From contig CALUIZ010000019.1 in assembly GCA_944320815.1 (NCBI GenBank), positions 1 through 62,258 of the forward strand: 62,258 nt of DNA, given 5' to 3'. Under the pieces are notes generated by a model. That model did not search any database. It had not been told where the DNA came from and saw only the letters and a program-made list of their open reading frames with translations. The position numbers and the translations under genes were made by a program. This document shows, piece after piece, positions 9,969 to 18,543 of this stretch (position 1 is the stretch's first letter; each line of letters starts with the position of its first letter). Origin of the DNA: an uncultured Phocaeicola sp. Lineage in GTDB: Bacteria; Bacteroidota; Bacteroidia; Bacteroidales; Bacteroidaceae.

Positions 9969-10991
9969 ATGAAAAAACTTTTATATCTGGCGGTCTGCAT
10001 CATATGCGGACTGAACACGGTTCATGCCCAAACCAACGCCCTGTTCTACAAAGGAGCCGACATAAGCTGGACAACGCAGCTCGAATCGGAAGGGCATCGC
10101 TTCTACAACTTCCAAGGAGAAGAGCGTGAATGCACGGCACTGATGAAGGAACTTGGACTGAATGCTATCCGTCTGCGGGTATGGGTGAATCCGAAGGACG
10201 GATGGAGCAGCAAAGAAGATATGCTGACACTTGCCAAGCGTGCCAAGGCAAACGGCATGGAGCTGATGGTGGATTTTCATTACAGCGACTGGTGGGCGGA
10301 CCCCGGAAAGCAACATATTCCGGAAGCATGGAAGGGACTTTCCTACGAGGAAATGAAAACAGCACTCGCCTCACACACGAAAGAAGTCCTGGAACTGCTG
10401 AAGGGAAACGGCATCACCCCGAAATGGGTACAGATAGGAAACGAGACGAGCGACGGGTTTCTGTGGGAGACAGGACGAGCCAGCACGAACATGAAACAAT
10501 ATGCCGGACTGACTACCGCCGGATATGAAGCCGCCAAATCTGTATTTCCTAATGTCATCGCCATCGTACATCTGGACAACGGATTCAACAATGACCTGTA
10601 CAACTACATATTCGACGGTCTGAAAGCGAACGGAGGAAAATGGGACATGATAGGCATGTCGCTCTATCCCTACTGGTCAATCATGTACAAACACGTGAAA
10701 TCTGCCGACGAGGCCATCACCCGATGCATGGAAAACATCCGCAAAGTAAGCGAGAAATACGGATGCGACGTGATAATTGTGGAAACGGGCATGGAGTCTG
10801 CCAAACCGGAAGAAGGCCGGATGATATTGAGCAAGATTATCAGGGAAGCCAGACACAACACCAACGGGCATTGTAAAGGAGTGTTCTACTGGGAGCCTGA
10901 ATGCAAGCCCACCCCTTATGTACTGGGAGCCTTCACCGCAGACGGACGGCCTACCGTCATCATGAAAGCGTTTTCAGAAGATGAAGAATGA
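9969..10991 (+). CDS. GH53 endo-beta-1,4-galactanase, periplasmic form
   Basis: Second GH53 enzyme of the locus. The start at 9969 gives a standard signal peptide (MKKLLYLAVCIICGLNTVHA, cleavage before Q21) with no convincing lipobox, so a soluble periplasmic protein is predicted. The catalytic domain fills the rest: KGADISWTTQLE, LRVWVNPKDGW, DFHYSDWWADP, acid/base E159 in QIGNET and nucleophile E272 in IIVETG. The length is 340 aa. The two GH53 genes share many blocks but differ in their tails and signals, consistent with an old duplication and division of labour rather than a recent copy. It ends 7 bp before an inverted repeat that faces the convergent CoA-transferase gene. Confidence 0.94.
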   Translation: MKKLLYLAVCIICGLNTVHAQTNALFYKGADISWTTQLESEGHRFYNFQGEERECTALMKELGLNAIRLRVWVNPKDGWSSKEDMLTLAKRAKANGMELMVDFHYSDWWADPGKQHIPEAWKGLSYEEMKTALASHTKEVLELLKGNGITPKWVQIGNETSDGFLWETGRASTNMKQYAGLTTAGYEAAKSVFPNVIAIVHLDNGFNNDLYNYIFDGLKANGGKWDMIGMSLYPYWSIMYKHVKSADEAITRCMENIRKVSEKYGCDVIIVETGMESAKPEEGRMILSKIIREARHNTNGHCKGVFYWEPECKPTPYVLGAFTADGRPTVIMKAFSEDEE

Positions 10992-10997
10992 AAAATG

Positions 10998-11045
10998 AAG
11001 AATGAGGAATGAAAAGCTCAGTCTCATTCTTCATTCCTCATTCTT
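10998..11045. terminator. Bidirectional hairpin between convergent genes, built from an AATGAGGAATGA-type repeat
   Basis: A 15-bp perfect stem (10998-11012 with 11031-11045; left arm AAGAATGAGGAATGA) lies between the convergent GH53 and CoA-transferase genes. The flanks contain further degenerate copies of the same A/G-rich phrase and its complement. The same phrase makes the hairpin at 14503-14557 and occurs singly after susC. It lacks a long T-run, so termination is inferred from position. Confidence 0.6.
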
Positions 11046-11055
11046 AATTCTTCAT

Positions 11056-12549
11056 TCAATTGAAATCCGCCCAATCGGTCAGACGCATGTCTCCTTTCTT
11101 CAGGAACACCTGATGCATTCCCAATGCCGCCGACAAGGAATGGCTGGTCTGTCCTTTGGTAGAAATCTTCAGATAATCCCAAAGCAGTTGCTTGTAGTCG
11201 GGATGCGCACAGTTTTCGATGACCGTTTCGGCACGTTCCATCGGACTCTTGCCACGCAGGTCGGCCACTCCCTGTTCCGTGATGATTACGTTCACAGAGT
11301 GCTCGCTGTGGTCAAGATGGGACACCATCGGCACGATTGAACTGATGCATCCTCCCTTGGCCGTCGACGGACACGAGAAGATGGAGATATAGGCACTCCG
11401 CGTGAAGTCGCCCGATCCTCCGATGCCGTTCATCATCTTCGTGCCGCAGATGTGTGTGGAGTTCACGTTGCCATAAATGTCCGCTTCGATTGCCGTGTTC
11501 ATTGAAATCACACCGATACGGCGCACCACCTCCGGACAGTTGGAAATCTCCGACGGACGGAGCACCAGTTTGTGACGGAAGAAATCCATATTGTCATAAA
11601 TATCCTCCAGACAGTCGTTCGTGACACTCAGCGAACAGGTACTTCCGAACTTCACACGGCCTTCCTTTATCAGTTTGATGACAGAATTCTGAATCACTTC
11701 CGTGTACATCTCGAAAGGAGGAATGCTCTGGTCGCGCCCCAAAGCGGCAAGCACGGCATTGGCAATGTTCCCCACCCCCGACTGGAGAGGCAGGAAAGTG
11801 GACGGGATAATTCCCCGCCTCATGTCAGCCGCCAGAAATTCCGCCACATTCTGTCCGATTTTCTCCGTCACCGCATCCGGCTCATGGAATCCCCGCGCCT
11901 CATCGGGCAGATTCGTTTCCACAACACCCACCAGTTTGTTCATGTCCAACTGAATGTAAGGCAACCCGATACGGTCGCTCGGACGCACGATAGGAATGGG
12001 TCGCCGGTAAGGCGGACGCTCCATCTCATAAAGGTCATGAATGCCGATGAGCTTCTTGCTGTGCGCCGCATTCAGTTCAATGATTACCTTGTCGGCCAGA
12101 CGGGCGATAGTCGGAGTGATGCCCACTCCCGCCGTCAGATACACCCGCCCGTCTTCCGTGATTTCACAGGCTTCGATTACCGCCACACTGACATGCCCCA
12201 GAAATCCCGAACGCAGACGCTGCGCCACCTGCGAAAGATGGATATCCGTATAGTTGATTTCTCCATTGTTCACCGCCTTGCGGAAGTCTGTATTCGTCGT
12301 GTAAGGAGCGCGGAACCGGAGCGCATGGGCACGTGTCAACGTCCCGTCGCACGAGTCTCCCGTAGAAGCTCCCGTTATCAGCCCAATCTGAAACTCCTCA
12401 CCCTTTGCGTGTTTCTCTTCCGCCATCTTCGCGACCTCAGCCATCACAGCCTTCGGACTCCCGGCCGGAGTAAATCCGCTGAGCCCTACAATATCCCCGT
12501 TTTTTATCACATGAGCGGCCTCAACCGCTGAAATAAATTTAAAGTTCAT
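11056..12549 (-). CDS. scpC: Succinyl-CoA:acetate CoA-transferase / acetyl-CoA hydrolase family
   Basis: Moves CoA between succinyl- or propionyl-CoA and acetate in the cytoplasm, linking the succinate/propionate pathway to acetate formation. The 497-aa protein matches the class I CoA-transferase fold of the Cat1/AarC type: GLSGFTPAGSPKAV near the N-terminus, GVGITPTIARLADK, and the catalytic glutamate E284 in MYTEVIQ that forms the glutamyl-CoA intermediate. The block GTKMMNGIGGSGDF and the EQGVADLRG segment are also typical. It is convergent with the galactan locus and followed upstream by a charged membrane protein gene on the same strand. Whether it prefers succinyl- or propionyl-CoA cannot be read from the sequence; the symbol is a family-level choice. 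Confidence 0.9.
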   Translation of the reverse strand: MNFKFISAVEAAHVIKNGDIVGLSGFTPAGSPKAVMAEVAKMAEEKHAKGEEFQIGLITGASTGDSCDGTLTRAHALRFRAPYTTNTDFRKAVNNGEINYTDIHLSQVAQRLRSGFLGHVSVAVIEACEITEDGRVYLTAGVGITPTIARLADKVIIELNAAHSKKLIGIHDLYEMERPPYRRPIPIVRPSDRIGLPYIQLDMNKLVGVVETNLPDEARGFHEPDAVTEKIGQNVAEFLAADMRRGIIPSTFLPLQSGVGNIANAVLAALGRDQSIPPFEMYTEVIQNSVIKLIKEGRVKFGSTCSLSVTNDCLEDIYDNMDFFRHKLVLRPSEISNCPEVVRRIGVISMNTAIEADIYGNVNSTHICGTKMMNGIGGSGDFTRSAYISIFSCPSTAKGGCISSIVPMVSHLDHSEHSVNVIITEQGVADLRGKSPMERAETVIENCAHPDYKQLLWDYLKISTKGQTSHSLSAALGMHQVFLKKGDMRLTDWADFN

Positions 12550-12613
12550 GGTATTAATGTGTTTTATCTGTTAAGTAGCAAGAATCATCTGTCCATACGC
12601 CGGCCCATGCGCG

Positions 12614-13042
12614 TCATTCATATTTACGCCTGAATATTTCCGAGTAGATGAAAGCCCGGCGCGCCTCACTGGCGTTCCTCAGCGCAGCCAGCGGATGCCT
12701 GTCCTCTTTTTCCCCCTTCTTTTCTTCCGTCATCCGGAGGCTTTCCGCACGCCTCCTCTCCGTCTTTTTCTTCTTTTTCCTTTCCGGAGACTTTTCCTCC
12801 TTTTCCTTGTACACATACAGAGGAGGTTCCTCCATCTCAAACAACGGCTTGCCCGCTTCAAAAGAACGGGGAACTTCATGCAAAGGAGGCCGTTGTTTTC
12901 CCGGAGCATTCTTTTTCGCATTGCTGTCCAGCATCCGCTGATAGACACCGGCAGCTACAAGCAGAAAGAATATCACGACAAATATAAAATCCATAAGGCC
13001 GTCAATATAAAGGTTTCGGTCAAAGATACGAATAAAATCCAT
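12614..13042 (-). CDS. Small membrane-anchored protein with charged tail, unknown function
   Basis: I do not recognise this family. The 142-aa protein has one N-terminal transmembrane helix (about residues 15-35, FIFVVIFFLLVAAGVY) followed by a cytoplasmic-looking tail very rich in Lys, Arg and Glu, including a basic stretch KKKKKTERRRAE at about 90-100. The C-terminus (about 115-142, AALRNASEARRAFIYSEIFRRKYE) is a likely amphipathic helix. A good ribosome-binding site (AGGAGAT) lies 2 nt before the ATG, supporting it as real. The gene is divergent from miaB (77 bp apart) and 64 bp upstream of the CoA transferase on the same strand. A scaffold or regulator at the membrane is possible, but this is speculation. 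Confidence 0.7.
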   Translation of the reverse strand: MDFIRIFDRNLYIDGLMDFIFVVIFFLLVAAGVYQRMLDSNAKKNAPGKQRPPLHEVPRSFEAGKPLFEMEEPPLYVYKEKEEKSPERKKKKKTERRRAESLRMTEEKKGEKEDRHPLAALRNASEARRAFIYSEIFRRKYE

Positions 13043-13082
13043 TATCTCCTATTCATTTCATGGAAGTTAACCAAGAAACAGG

Positions 13083-13090
13083 TATCTTTG
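13083..13090 (+). promoter_or_regulatory. Bacteroides-type -7 element before miaB
   Basis: TATCTTTG matches TAnnTTTG and is 29 nt before the miaB ATG, giving a leader of about 23 nt. No clear -33 TTTG box. Confidence 0.55.
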
Positions 13091-13119
13091 TGCCCGAACA
13101 AACTAATTTATAATACAGT

Positions 13120-14496
13120 ATGACAAAAGAAACCACAGGAGCAGACTTTAAATCTGCAACTGAGAACGAGAACAAGAAACTGTTTATCGAGACTTACGGA
13201 TGCCAGATGAACGTGGCCGACAGCGAAGTGGTGGCCTCCATCATGCGAATGGCGGGATATTCGCCCTGCGACTCACTGGACGAGGCCGACGCGGTGTTTC
13301 TGAACACATGCTCCATCCGCGACAATGCAGAACAGAAAATTCTGAACCGCCTTGAATTTTTCCATTCGCTCCGGAAAAAGCGCAGGCATCTGATTGTGGG
13401 CGTGCTGGGATGCATGGCCGAACGTGTGAAGGATGACCTGATTGAGAATCACCATGTGGACCTGGTGGCCGGGCCGGACGCCTATCTCACCCTGCCCGAA
13501 CTGATCGCCTCGGCAGAAAACGGGGAGAAGGCTATCAACGTGGAGCTTTCCACCACCGAAACTTACCGTGACGTGATACCGTCGCGCATCTGCGGAAACC
13601 ACATTTCGGGATTCGTCTCCATCATGCGCGGATGCAACAACTTCTGCCACTACTGCATCGTTCCCTACACCAGAGGACGCGAGCGGAGCCGTGACGTGGA
13701 AAGCATCCTGAACGAAGTGCACGACCTGGAAAAGAAAGGCTACAAAGAAGTGACCCTGCTGGGCCAGAACGTCAACTCATACCGTTTTGAAAAAGACGGA
13801 CAGACAGTGGACTTCCCTGCCCTGCTCCGCACCGTGGCCGAGGCCGTTCCGCACATGCGCATCCGTTTCACCACATCCCATCCGAAAGACATGAGCGATG
13901 AAACCCTGCACGTGATTGCCGATATGCCGAACGTGTGCAGGCACATCCATCTGCCCGTGCAGAGCGGAAGCTCGCGCATTCTGAAACTGATGAACCGGAA
14001 ATACACGCGCGAATGGTATCTGGAACGGGTGGCCGCTATCCGGCGCATCATCCCCGACTGCGGACTGAGCACAGACATCTTCTCCGGCTTCCACTCCGAA
14101 ACGGAGGAAGACCATCAGATGTCGCTCTCGCTCATGCGCGAATGTGCCTACGACTCCGCATTCATGTTCAAGTATTCCGAACGTCCGGGCACCTATGCAT
14201 CGAAACATCTGCCTGACGACATACCGGAAGAGGTGAAAATCCGCCGCCTGAACGAGCTGATAGAACTCCAGAACCAGCTTTCGGCCGAAAGCAACGCGAA
14301 GGATATAGGAAAGACGTTCGAGGTGCTGGCGGAAGGAGTGTCGAAACGCTCGAAAGAACAGCTTTTCGGCCGCACGGAACAGAATAAGGTGGTAGTGTTC
14401 GACCGAGGCACACACCGCCCCGGCGATTTCGTGAAAGTGCGCATCACCGAATCAAGTTCGGCAACGCTGAAAGGAATAGAAATAAATCAGGAATAG
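13120..14496 (+). CDS. miaB: tRNA-2-methylthio-N6-dimethylallyladenosine synthase MiaB
   Basis: Radical-SAM methylthiotransferase that converts i6A37 to ms2i6A37 in tRNAs reading UNN codons. Domain order is UPF0004 (about 20-140), radical SAM (about 155-380) and TRAM (about 390-458). The auxiliary cluster cysteines are C28 (ETYGCQMN), C64 (LNTCSIRDNA) and C98 (GVLGCMAE). The radical-SAM triad is C172, C176 and C179 in GCNNFCHYC. SGFHSETEEDH is also conserved. The length of 458 aa is typical. It is preceded by its own promoter element and ends at a repeat-built hairpin facing pspC. Confidence 0.96.
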   Translation: MTKETTGADFKSATENENKKLFIETYGCQMNVADSEVVASIMRMAGYSPCDSLDEADAVFLNTCSIRDNAEQKILNRLEFFHSLRKKRRHLIVGVLGCMAERVKDDLIENHHVDLVAGPDAYLTLPELIASAENGEKAINVELSTTETYRDVIPSRICGNHISGFVSIMRGCNNFCHYCIVPYTRGRERSRDVESILNEVHDLEKKGYKEVTLLGQNVNSYRFEKDGQTVDFPALLRTVAEAVPHMRIRFTTSHPKDMSDETLHVIADMPNVCRHIHLPVQSGSSRILKLMNRKYTREWYLERVAAIRRIIPDCGLSTDIFSGFHSETEEDHQMSLSLMRECAYDSAFMFKYSERPGTYASKHLPDDIPEEVKIRRLNELIELQNQLSAESNAKDIGKTFEVLAEGVSKRSKEQLFGRTEQNKVVVFDRGTHRPGDFVKVRITESSSATLKGIEINQE

Positions 14497-14502
14497 AAAA
14501 AC

Positions 14503-14557
14503 AATGAGGAATGAAGAAACAAACCAGTCCGCGACAGGTTATTCTTCATTCCTCATT
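14503..14557. terminator. Bidirectional hairpin between miaB and pspC, same repeat family as 10998-11045
   Basis: A 16-bp perfect stem, AATGAGGAATGAAGAA (14503-14518) with its complement at 14542-14557, sits between convergent miaB and pspC. The loop contains a further AACC/GGTT pairing. The arms use the same A/G-rich phrase as the hairpin after the galactan locus. Confidence 0.6.
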
Positions 14558-14566
14558 CTTAATTTA

Positions 14567-14764
14567 TCAGGCATTCCGCGAAGCGTCCGGCATGACCAGC
14601 CATAAAATCAGATAGACAATGCCTCCTGAAAAGGCGGTAAAGAAAGTAAGCAGAACATATATGATGCGTACCATTGTAATGTCCCAGTTCAAATAATCCG
14701 CAATGCCCGCACAAACTCCCGCAATCATGCGGTTGTTCGACCTAGTCAATCTTCTGTTTCCCAT
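14567..14764 (-). CDS. PspC-domain membrane protein
   Basis: Small 65-aa PspC-type protein. The motif order RLTRSNNRMIAGVCAGIADYLNWD followed by one hydrophobic segment (about 32-58, VRIIYVLLTFFTAFSGGIVYLILWLVMP) is the family pattern. PspC domains sit in the inner membrane and in some bacteria sense envelope stress; here there are no other psp genes nearby, so the role is open. It is transcribed alone, divergent from the methyltransferase gene. Confidence 0.88.
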   Translation of the reverse strand: MGNRRLTRSNNRMIAGVCAGIADYLNWDITMVRIIYVLLTFFTAFSGGIVYLILWLVMPDASRNA

Positions 14765-14905
14765 AAATCAAATAATATCAGTTCATACAACGGGACGAAG
14801 ATAGTAAAAAAACCCATTGAATGCCGCCGATTCTCTTAAAAACTTTTAAAGAAAAATACCCCATGCCTTTTTTATTTGTTTCTTTGCAGGAAATTAGGGA
14901 ATAAG

Positions 14906-15808
14906 GTGAATATACGAAATATAGACAAATGTCCGCTCTGCGGAGGGAACCGTTTTGAAAAGGCAATGACATGTACCGACCACTATGCGACGGGAGAATC
15001 CTTCGACATTTGCCGGTGCCGGGACTGCGGCTTTCTGTTTACATGGTCCTTCCCTGCAGAAGAAGAAATCGGACGCTATTATGAAACCCCCGACTATATT
15101 TCACACAGCGACACAAACAAGGGGCTGATAAACCATGCCTATCATTGGGTGCGCCGCTTCATGCTCTCGCGCAAAGCCCGCCTGGTAAGACATTACAGCG
15201 GTCTGGACCGCGGGTCTCTGCTCGACATCGGCACGGGCACCGGATATTTCCCTCATTACATGAAAGAAAAAGGCTGGCAGGTTTCAGCCGTCGAAAAAAG
15301 TCCTGCGGCCAGAACCTTCGCAAAAGAGCACTTCAGTCTTGATGTCAATGCTCCTGACGCACTGGACAGACAGGCAGACAAGTCGTTCGATGTGATCACG
15401 CTGTGGCATGTAATGGAGCATCTGGAACACCTGAACGAGACCTGGAAAACGCTGGGCCGGATTCTGAAGGACAGAGGCATCCTTGTGGTGGCTGTACCCA
15501 ACCCCACTTCGTTCGACGCGAAAAAATACAAGGAAATGTGGGCGGCATACGATGTCCCGAGGCATCTCTGGCATTTTTCTCCGTCGGTCATGCAGCGGTT
15601 CGGCGCAAAACATGGATTCATCCTTGCGCAATGCCATCCGATGCCCTTCGACGCGTTCTACGTCTCCATGTTGAGTGAAAAATACAGAAAAAGCGCATTT
15701 CCTTTCATCAAAGGACTGGCAAGCGGAACGGAGGGATGGTTCAGCTCGCTGGCAAAGAAGGAACGGAGCAGTTCCATGATTTACATATTTAGAAAGAAAG
15801 AGGCATGA
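14906..15808 (+). CDS. Class I SAM-dependent methyltransferase with N-terminal zinc ribbon
   Basis: The protein has a cysteine-rich head (CPLCGG at about residue 8 and CRCRDCG at about 35), which should bind zinc, then a Rossmann methyltransferase domain with SAM motif I LLDIGTGTGYF, an acidic motif II (VSAVEKSP) and the post-I segment FDVITLWHVMEHL. The length is about 300 aa. The substrate is unknown; proteins of this layout are often linked to surface polysaccharide modification. A GTG at 14906 is my preferred start because the in-frame TTG at 14876 lies beside a possible promoter box (TTTCTTTG); the exact start is uncertain. Its stop overlaps the ftsX start by 4 bp, so translation is probably coupled. 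Confidence 0.8.
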   Translation: MNIRNIDKCPLCGGNRFEKAMTCTDHYATGESFDICRCRDCGFLFTWSFPAEEEIGRYYETPDYISHSDTNKGLINHAYHWVRRFMLSRKARLVRHYSGLDRGSLLDIGTGTGYFPHYMKEKGWQVSAVEKSPAARTFAKEHFSLDVNAPDALDRQADKSFDVITLWHVMEHLEHLNETWKTLGRILKDRGILVVAVPNPTSFDAKKYKEMWAAYDVPRHLWHFSPSVMQRFGAKHGFILAQCHPMPFDAFYVSMLSEKYRKSAFPFIKGLASGTEGWFSSLAKKERSSSMIYIFRKKEA

Positions 15809-16674
15809 ACAGAAATAGCGGCACATCCTTCGACATGCAGTTCATCACTTCATGCATCAGTACGACACTGGTGCTGTTGCTGCTTGGCATGGTGGTCTTC
15901 TTCGTGATGACCGCCAGCAATCTTTCCGTATATGTACGTGAAAACATCGCCTGCTCTGTCATTCTCGGCGATGACATGAAAGAGTCCGAAATCATCTCTT
16001 TCCGGAAACAGCTCGACAAAGAGCCTTTCGTGAAACAGACCACCTACATATCGAAAACACAGGCACTGAAAGAACAGACCGAAGCGATGGGAACTGATCC
16101 GGCCGAGTTTCTCGGCTACAATCCGTTTGCCGCTTCCATTGAAATCAAGCTGAATTCAGACTATGCCAATACGGACAGTCTCCAGTGGATACAGGAAAAG
16201 CTGCTCTCCAACAAACATGTGGTGGAAATCAACTATCCAGAAGAACTGATAAACTCCGTGAACCGCAACATACGGAAAATCAGCCTCCTCCTGCTTGTTC
16301 TGGCCGCCTTGCTCACATTCATATCCTTCGCACTGATAAACAATACGATACGCCTGGGAATCTATTCCAAACGTTTCCTGATTCACACCATGAAACTTGT
16401 GGGAGCAAGCTGGTCGTTCATCCGAAGGCCGTTCATGACACGCCATGTATGGATAGGTGTGCTGGCTGCCGCCATTGCCGACGCGCTGCTGATAGGAATG
16501 GCCTACTTGCTGGTCCGTTATGAGCCGGGGCTGCTGGACATCATCACCACGGCAGTAATGATAACCGTAATGGGCACCGTATTCGTGTTCGGGATAGCAA
16601 TCACATCATTGTGCGCCTTCTTCTCCATCAACAAATACCTGAAAATGAAAGTGGGCGAACTTTATAACCTGTAA
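15805..16674 (+). CDS. ftsX: Cell-division protein FtsX
   Basis: Permease-like subunit of the FtsEX complex, which uses FtsE ATP hydrolysis to activate peptidoglycan hydrolases at the division site. The 289-aa protein has one TM helix at about 15-38, a periplasmic domain (about 40-150), and three TM helices in the C-terminal half with the motif NTIRLGIYSKRFLIHTMKLVGAS. FtsE is not in the window. It starts inside the stop of the methyltransferase gene (ATGA) and leads the DUF3098-uppP-truB-queA-folK run. Confidence 0.92.
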   Translation: MNRNSGTSFDMQFITSCISTTLVLLLLGMVVFFVMTASNLSVYVRENIACSVILGDDMKESEIISFRKQLDKEPFVKQTTYISKTQALKEQTEAMGTDPAEFLGYNPFAASIEIKLNSDYANTDSLQWIQEKLLSNKHVVEINYPEELINSVNRNIRKISLLLLVLAALLTFISFALINNTIRLGIYSKRFLIHTMKLVGASWSFIRRPFMTRHVWIGVLAAAIADALLIGMAYLLVRYEPGLLDIITTAVMITVMGTVFVFGIAITSLCAFFSINKYLKMKVGELYNL

Positions 16675-16683
16675 TGCCAAACA

Positions 16684-16962
16684 ATGCCGGAAAACAATAA
16701 AACAAAACGATATATGGATAAAACAAAATTTGCCTTCGACAAGACAAACTTCATCCTGCTGGCCGTAGGAATGATTGTCATCATCATTGGCTTCCTGCTG
16801 ATGTCAGGTCCCGGTTCTACTGAAACGACGTTCGAACCGGACATTTTCAGTGTGCGGCGCATCAAAGTGGCACCCGTCGTATGCTTCATCGGATTCATCT
16901 CCATGATTTACGGAATTTTACGCAAACCCTCAGACAAAACAACAGATAAAACAAAAGAGTAA
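16684..16962 (+). CDS. DUF3098 two-helix membrane protein
   Basis: Small 92-aa membrane protein of the Bacteroidetes family DUF3098. It has two TM helices (about 24-42 and 66-82), a short loop with FEPDIFSVRRIKVAPVV, and a lysine/threonine-rich tail. An internal ATG at 16714 (MDKTKFAFDK) is an alternative start and gives the conserved core only. It sits between ftsX and uppP in this and, as I recall, other Bacteroidetes genomes, which suggests an envelope or division role; the function is unknown. Its TAA shares one base with the uppP ATG. Confidence 0.85.
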   Translation: MPENNKTKRYMDKTKFAFDKTNFILLAVGMIVIIIGFLLMSGPGSTETTFEPDIFSVRRIKVAPVVCFIGFISMIYGILRKPSDKTTDKTKE

Positions 16963-17819
16963 TGGAAGGAGACTTGACCCTGTTCCAGACAATCGTCATC
17001 GCGATTGTGGAAGGACTGACAGAGTTTTTGCCGGTATCGTCAACCGGCCATATGATTATCGCCCAGAATGTGCTGGGAGTGGAGAGTACGGAATTTGTGA
17101 AAGCTTTCACTTTCATCATCCAGTTCGGAGCCATCCTGTCGGTTGTGGTGCTTTACTGGAAACGCTTCTTCCGGCTGAACCACACTCCCGCTCCGAAAGG
17201 AAGTGGAGCTATGAAACGTTTCCTCCACAAATACGACTTCTACTGGAAACTGCTGGTAGCCTTCATTCCTGCCGCCGTATTGGGACTGATTTTCAGCGAC
17301 ATGATTGATGCCATGCTCGAAAGCGTGACGGTAGTGGCGGTCATGCTGATTGTGGGAGGCATTTTCATGCTGTTCTGCGACAAGATTTTCGGTAACGGAA
17401 ACGAAAGGACTCCGATGACAGAGAAGCGTGCCTTCATCATCGGACTCTTCCAGTGTATCTCAATGATACCGGGTGTGTCGCGTTCCATGGCAACCATTGT
17501 AGGAGGTATGGCTCAGAGGCTTACACGGAAAGCCGCTGCCGAATTTTCATTTTTTCTGGCAGTGCCCACCATGTTCGCCGCAACGGTCTACAAAATGGGC
17601 AAGCTTTTCATGGACGGAGGGATGGAAATCATCACCACCAACATGACCGCGCTGGTGGTGGGAAACATCGTGGCTTTCATCGTGGCGATGCTGGCTATCA
17701 AGTTTTTCATCAGCTTCGTGACAAAATATGGATTCATGGCGTTCGGATGGTATCGCATCATTGTGGGAGGAACCATTCTCATCATGTCGTTGTTAGGTTA
17801 TAATCTGGAACTGGTTTGA
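16962..17819 (+). CDS. uppP: Undecaprenyl-diphosphatase UppP (BacA)
   Basis: Integral membrane phosphatase that converts undecaprenyl diphosphate to the monophosphate lipid carrier used for peptidoglycan and glycan export; it also gives bacitracin resistance. Signature motifs are present: EGLTEFLPVSSTGH (residues 17-30, with E17, E21 and H30) and PGVSRS (170-175, with R174). The 285-aa protein has about eight hydrophobic helices. It overlaps DUF3098 upstream and truB downstream by one base each, so translational coupling is likely. Confidence 0.96.
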   Translation: MEGDLTLFQTIVIAIVEGLTEFLPVSSTGHMIIAQNVLGVESTEFVKAFTFIIQFGAILSVVVLYWKRFFRLNHTPAPKGSGAMKRFLHKYDFYWKLLVAFIPAAVLGLIFSDMIDAMLESVTVVAVMLIVGGIFMLFCDKIFGNGNERTPMTEKRAFIIGLFQCISMIPGVSRSMATIVGGMAQRLTRKAAAEFSFFLAVPTMFAATVYKMGKLFMDGGMEIITTNMTALVVGNIVAFIVAMLAIKFFISFVTKYGFMAFGWYRIIVGGTILIMSLLGYNLELV

Positions 17820-18526
17820 TGAATTTCAAGGAAGGAGAAGTGCTGTATTTTGACAAGCCGTACCGATGGACATCGTTCGCGGTAGTCAACAAAATAAGAT
17901 ATCACATCAGCAGAAAGCTAGGGGTGAAAAAAATAAAGGTGGGGCATGCAGGGACACTCGACCCGCTGGCAACCGGAGTGATGATTATCTGTACCGGAAA
18001 AGCCACGAAACGTATCGAAGAATTCCAGTATCATACGAAAGAATACGTTGCCACCCTGCAACTGGGAGCTACCACACCGTCGTTCGACCTCGAAAAGGAA
18101 ATCGATGCCGTATATCCCACCGGACATATCACAAAAGAAATGGTGGAAGAGACACTGAAACGGTTTGTCGGGACCATCGAACAGATACCTCCGGCATTCT
18201 CGGCCTGTAAGGTGGAAGGGAAACGCGCCTACGAACTGGCCAGAAAAGGCGATGAAGTGGAACTGAAGCCCAAAACGCTTGTCATCGATGAGATAGAGCT
18301 TCTGGACTACAGTCTGCCTACAATCAAAATCCGGGTGGTGTGCAGCAAAGGAACTTACATCCGGGCACTTGCACGCGACATCGGAGAAGCACTCCACAGC
18401 GGTGCGCATCTGACAGGACTTATACGCACGCGAGTAGGAGACATAAGACAGGAAGACTGCATGAAAGTGGAAGACTTTGAATCATGGCTTGACCAACAAG
18501 AAATAGAAGAAGTTATAAACGATTAA
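17819..18526 (+). CDS. truB: tRNA pseudouridine(55) synthase TruB
   Basis: Makes pseudouridine 55 in the T-arm of tRNAs. The catalytic aspartate is D48 within [12 protein letters not shown], and the downstream blocks [30 protein letters not shown] and [15 protein letters not shown] are typical. The length is 235 aa. I use the ATG at 17819, which overlaps the uppP stop by one base, rather than the TTG one codon earlier. Confidence 0.96.
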   Translation: MNFKEGEVLYFDKPYRWTSFAVVNKIRYHISRKLGVKKIKVGHAGTLDPLATGVMIICTGKATKRIEEFQYHTKEYVATLQLGATTPSFDLEKEIDAVYPTGHITKEMVEETLKRFVGTIEQIPPAFSACKVEGKRAYELARKGDEVELKPKTLVIDEIELLDYSLPTIKIRVVCSKGTYIRALARDIGEALHSGAHLTGLIRTRVGDIRQEDCMKVEDFESWLDQQEIEEVIND

Positions 18527-18543
18527 GGAAAGAAAGGAAGAAG

